The notes below the pieces were generated by a model. That model searched no databases, was not told where the DNA came from, and worked only from the letters and a program-made list of their open reading frames with translations. This document shows positions 62,147 through 64,000 of a stretch of DNA of 64,000 nucleotides, one piece after another. A program made the position numbers and the translations under genes. The DNA lies in contig NZ_JAJMOX010000011.1 in the NCBI RefSeq assembly GCF_020991455.1, positions 186,001 to 250,000 on the forward strand, in the 5' to 3' direction. Source of the stretch: Flavobacterium sp. JAS. GTDB lineage: Bacteria > Bacteroidota > Bacteroidia > Flavobacteriales > Flavobacteriaceae. Within the stretch, counting starts at the first letter, position 1, and each line of letters opens with the position of its first letter.

Positions 62147-62749
62147 TTATAAGGTTTTAAAGATTTGTTCTAAATGTTTGGTGTATTCTATCTTAAAGAT
62201 ACCAATATTTTCCGCTGTAGCACCTTTTTCGACGTCATGAAAATGGAAACCATCTAATTTTTCCATACCTACAAATTTATTCATTTTATGGAAACCAAAC
62301 ATAACTCCATCATCTACAGATGTTTCTTCGAAAAATTCCTGAGGAAGTGTAAAAGCAGTTGCAGGTGCATTCCAACTTGTGGTAAGCATATATTTACGAC
62401 CGTGCAATTGCCCGCCAGTTCCATAGTTAATGTCTGGATTTGTTCTGCTTCTTCCGTCGCTTTTGTAAATTCCTTTTTGATGTCCGGCTGTGAAAACATC
62501 GTCAATATATTTTTTGAAAAGGTTTGGCAATTGAAACCACCAAACTGGTGTGTGATAAACTACTGCATCTGCCCAAACGAATTTCTCGACTTCTTCATCC
62601 AGATCAAAGTCCTGTTTTATATCAGTTATTTTGATTTCGTAATTTTTACTTTTTAAGTATTCAATTGTCCAATCGGTAACGGTTTGGTTGAATTGTCCGC
62701 CTGAATGCGCAAAATTTTGACTTCCGTTGATAATAAATATTTTTTTCAT
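62147..62749 (-). CDS. MdaB-like NAD(P)H:quinone oxidoreductase
   Basis: A 200-residue flavodoxin-fold reductase of the MdaB type: IFIINGSQNFAHSGGQFNQT, FVWADAVVYHTPVWWFQLPN, TTSWNAPATAFTLPQEFFE. It reduces quinones by two electrons, avoiding semiquinone radicals. First gene of the mdaB-ygiN-qor-like operon. Confidence 0.87.
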   Translation of the reverse strand: MKKIFIINGSQNFAHSGGQFNQTVTDWTIEYLKSKNYEIKITDIKQDFDLDEEVEKFVWADAVVYHTPVWWFQLPNLFKKYIDDVFTAGHQKGIYKSDGRSRTNPDINYGTGGQLHGRKYMLTTSWNAPATAFTLPQEFFEETSVDDGVMFGFHKMNKFVGMEKLDGFHFHDVEKGATAENIGIFKIEYTKHLEQIFKTL

Positions 62750-62904
62750 AATTGTATGTTCTTATGTATTTGTTTGTGTGAGTGATAGAGGCAGTATCCT
62801 TTTGTGAAGTGGAACGGAACAAAAGATATAGCCGAAAGCCCGATTCGCCACGGCGAACACACCCAAATTATTCTTCTGTTTTAAATCTTTGAGTATATTT
62901 TTTT

Positions 62905-63041
62905 GACACATAGAAACATAGATTTTTGTTTGCTTTTAAAAGAATGCAAAAAAGAAACTAGTTTCTCTCACATAGCTATGTGAATTTAGATTAAGTGAAA
63001 CGCCTTTATACATTTCTATTGGCTATGTTTCTATGTGTTTG
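62905..63041. repeat. Second copy of the 48179-48312 inverted repeat
   Basis: It has the same layout as the nirB-nirD copy: outer GACACATAGAAACATAGATT / GGCTATGTTTCTATGTGTTT, inner GAAACTAGTTTC, the palindrome CACATAGCTATGTG, and AAGTGAAACGCCTTT. It occupies about half of the 300-bp gap between the aldo/keto reductase and the MdaB-like gene. The rest of the gap holds the short TTCGCCACGGCGAA hairpin at 62844-62857. Confidence 0.75.
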
Positions 63042-63048
63042 AATATTT

Positions 63049-64000
63049 TTATTTTAATTTTGAAATTGCTTGATTAATGAAATCTAATTCAGAAATTGAT
63101 AAATCAAAATCCATTGTTTTTGCGTTAGAAATCGCTTGTTCTGCGTTTCTTGCTCCGGCTAAAACAATTGTGATTCCTTTTTGCAAAGTGGTCCAGCGTA
63201 AAACCAATTGCGAAATCGAAATGTGTTTTGCATTTGCTAATGAACTTAATTCTTCGACTAAAGTTTTTACTTTTTGAAGATCGAATTGTCCAAAATATCC
63301 ATTTCTATGATCGTTGTCTTTTAGTTTGCTGTCCGTGAAATATTTTCCGGTCAATAAACCTCTTTCCATTGGGCTGTAAGCAATGATTCCGATATTTTCT
63401 GCAATTGTTAGCGGAATTAAATCGGTTTCGATATTGCGATTCAATATACTAAACGGAACTTGGTTTGAAGCTAATTGTATTGTTTTTTGTGCTTCCTGAA
63501 TTTGTGCTGCACTATAGTTACTAACTCCGGTGGCTCTGATCTTTCCTTGTTGAATAAGGGTTTCAAGTGCTTCCATTGTTTCATGAATTGGCGTTGTAGC
63601 GTCTGGCCAGTGAATTTGCAATAAGTCGATATAATCGGTTTGAAGACGTTTTAAACTCTCTTCAACTTCTTTGATAATATTTGCTTTTGAAGAGTATTTG
63701 TAAACCGGGATTTTCTTTCCGTTGTCTTCAGCGTCAAAAAAGAATTCTCCTTTTCCGTTATTGCTTCCGTCCCAAACAAGACCAAATTTAGTCAACAATT
63801 GTACTTTTGATCGATCTTGGGTTTTTAAAGCTTCGCCAATCATTTCTTCGCTTAAACCAAATCCGTAAAAAGGAGCAGTGTCAATTGTGGTTACGCCGTA
63901 ATCGATTGAAGCATGAATTGAAGCGATTGAATCTGCTTTTTCGTTTCCGCCCCACATATTTCCGCCAATGGCAAATGCGCCGTATGTAATAGTTGATAAT
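63049..64000 (-). CDS. Aldo/keto reductase (5' end outside window)
   Basis: The 317 readable residues are cut by the right edge: codons before the internal ATG at 63957 continue in frame (LSTITYGAFAIGGN), so the true start is beyond 64000. AKR motifs are present: DTAPFYGFGLSEEMIGEAL with catalytic Asp and Tyr, LLTKFG with catalytic Lys, LQIHWPD with His, and RATGVSNYS. It reduces aldehydes or ketones with NADPH; the natural substrate is unknown. Confidence 0.9.
   Translation of the reverse strand, partial: LSTITYGAFAIGGNMWGGNEKADSIASIHASIDYGVTTIDTAPFYGFGLSEEMIGEALKTQDRSKVQLLTKFGLVWDGSNNGKGEFFFDAEDNGKKIPVYKYSSKANIIKEVEESLKRLQTDYIDLLQIHWPDATTPIHETMEALETLIQQGKIRATGVSNYSAAQIQEAQKTIQLASNQVPFSILNRNIETDLIPLTIAENIGIIAYSPMERGLLTGKYFTDSKLKDNDHRNGYFGQFDLQKVKTLVEELSSLANAKHISISQLVLRWTTLQKGITIVLAGARNAEQAISNAKTMDFDLSISELDFINQAISKLK

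Noticed and set aside
1..64000. Search for tRNA, rRNA, CRISPR arrays, integrases, transposases or phage genes
   Set aside because: Nothing with the expected signatures was seen on either strand; short or divergent RNA genes could still escape visual reading.

Overview
The window is a chromosomal segment from a low-GC Bacteroidota bacterium, most likely a Flavobacterium. The evidence is a SusC/SusD pair, a secreted protease with a type IX secretion C-terminal domain, DUF3667 and DUF4202 proteins, promoters with the TAnnTTTG -7 element, and many flavobacterial-type intergenic inverted repeats. I see no rRNA, tRNA, CRISPR array, transposase or prophage. All assignments rest on reading the sequence and translations; no database search was run.

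Layout. 1-6 kb: an M28 aminopeptidase (cut by the left edge), a DUF3667 membrane protein, a dienelactone hydrolase, an Lrp/AsnC regulator divergent from ornithine aminotransferase (rocD), and a frameshifted glycosyltransferase. 6-23 kb: a sulfur block, nearly all on the minus strand. It holds a family 2A encapsulin shell with its cysteine desulfurase cargo, three FGly-type sulfatases, a SusC/SusD importer, a YeiH-type putative sulfate exporter, a periplasmic rhodanese-thioredoxin fusion, a sterol-desaturase-like enzyme and a 39-residue membrane protein. A 10-codon leader ORF with three consecutive Cys codons lies ahead of susC, and one 17-bp TCTA-N9-TAGA motif occurs upstream of both susC and the 39-residue gene.

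23-51 kb: a nitrate assimilation block. The plus strand carries a complete Mo-bis-MGD cofactor set (moeA, mobA, moaD, moeB, moaE, a moaC-mogA fusion, moaA) with cobA for siroheme and a TauE/SafE transporter. The minus strand carries nirB, nirD, a DUF4202 gene, a NarX-like sensor kinase and NarL-like regulator, a NarK-type transporter, a porin, an assimilatory nitrate reductase fused to its own NirB-like reductase, and a rubredoxin protein. Hexamers of the type TACGTA/TACTTA, often about 10 bp apart, recur at the promoters of the nitrate genes and of moeA and probably define the regulon. Nitrate would enter via porin and transporter, be reduced to nitrite by the Mo enzyme, then to ammonium by NirBD; the cofactor genes supply Mo cofactor and siroheme.

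51-64 kb: stress and housekeeping genes. These are META-domain lipoproteins (one decayed), a DUF2130 protein, a LysR regulator divergent from a methyltransferase, a 1228-residue M43-type secreted metalloprotease, a quinone-redox cluster (mdaB-like, ygiN-like, quinone oxidoreductase) and an aldo/keto reductase cut by the right edge. Gaps between genes are rich in inverted repeats, several nested inside one another.
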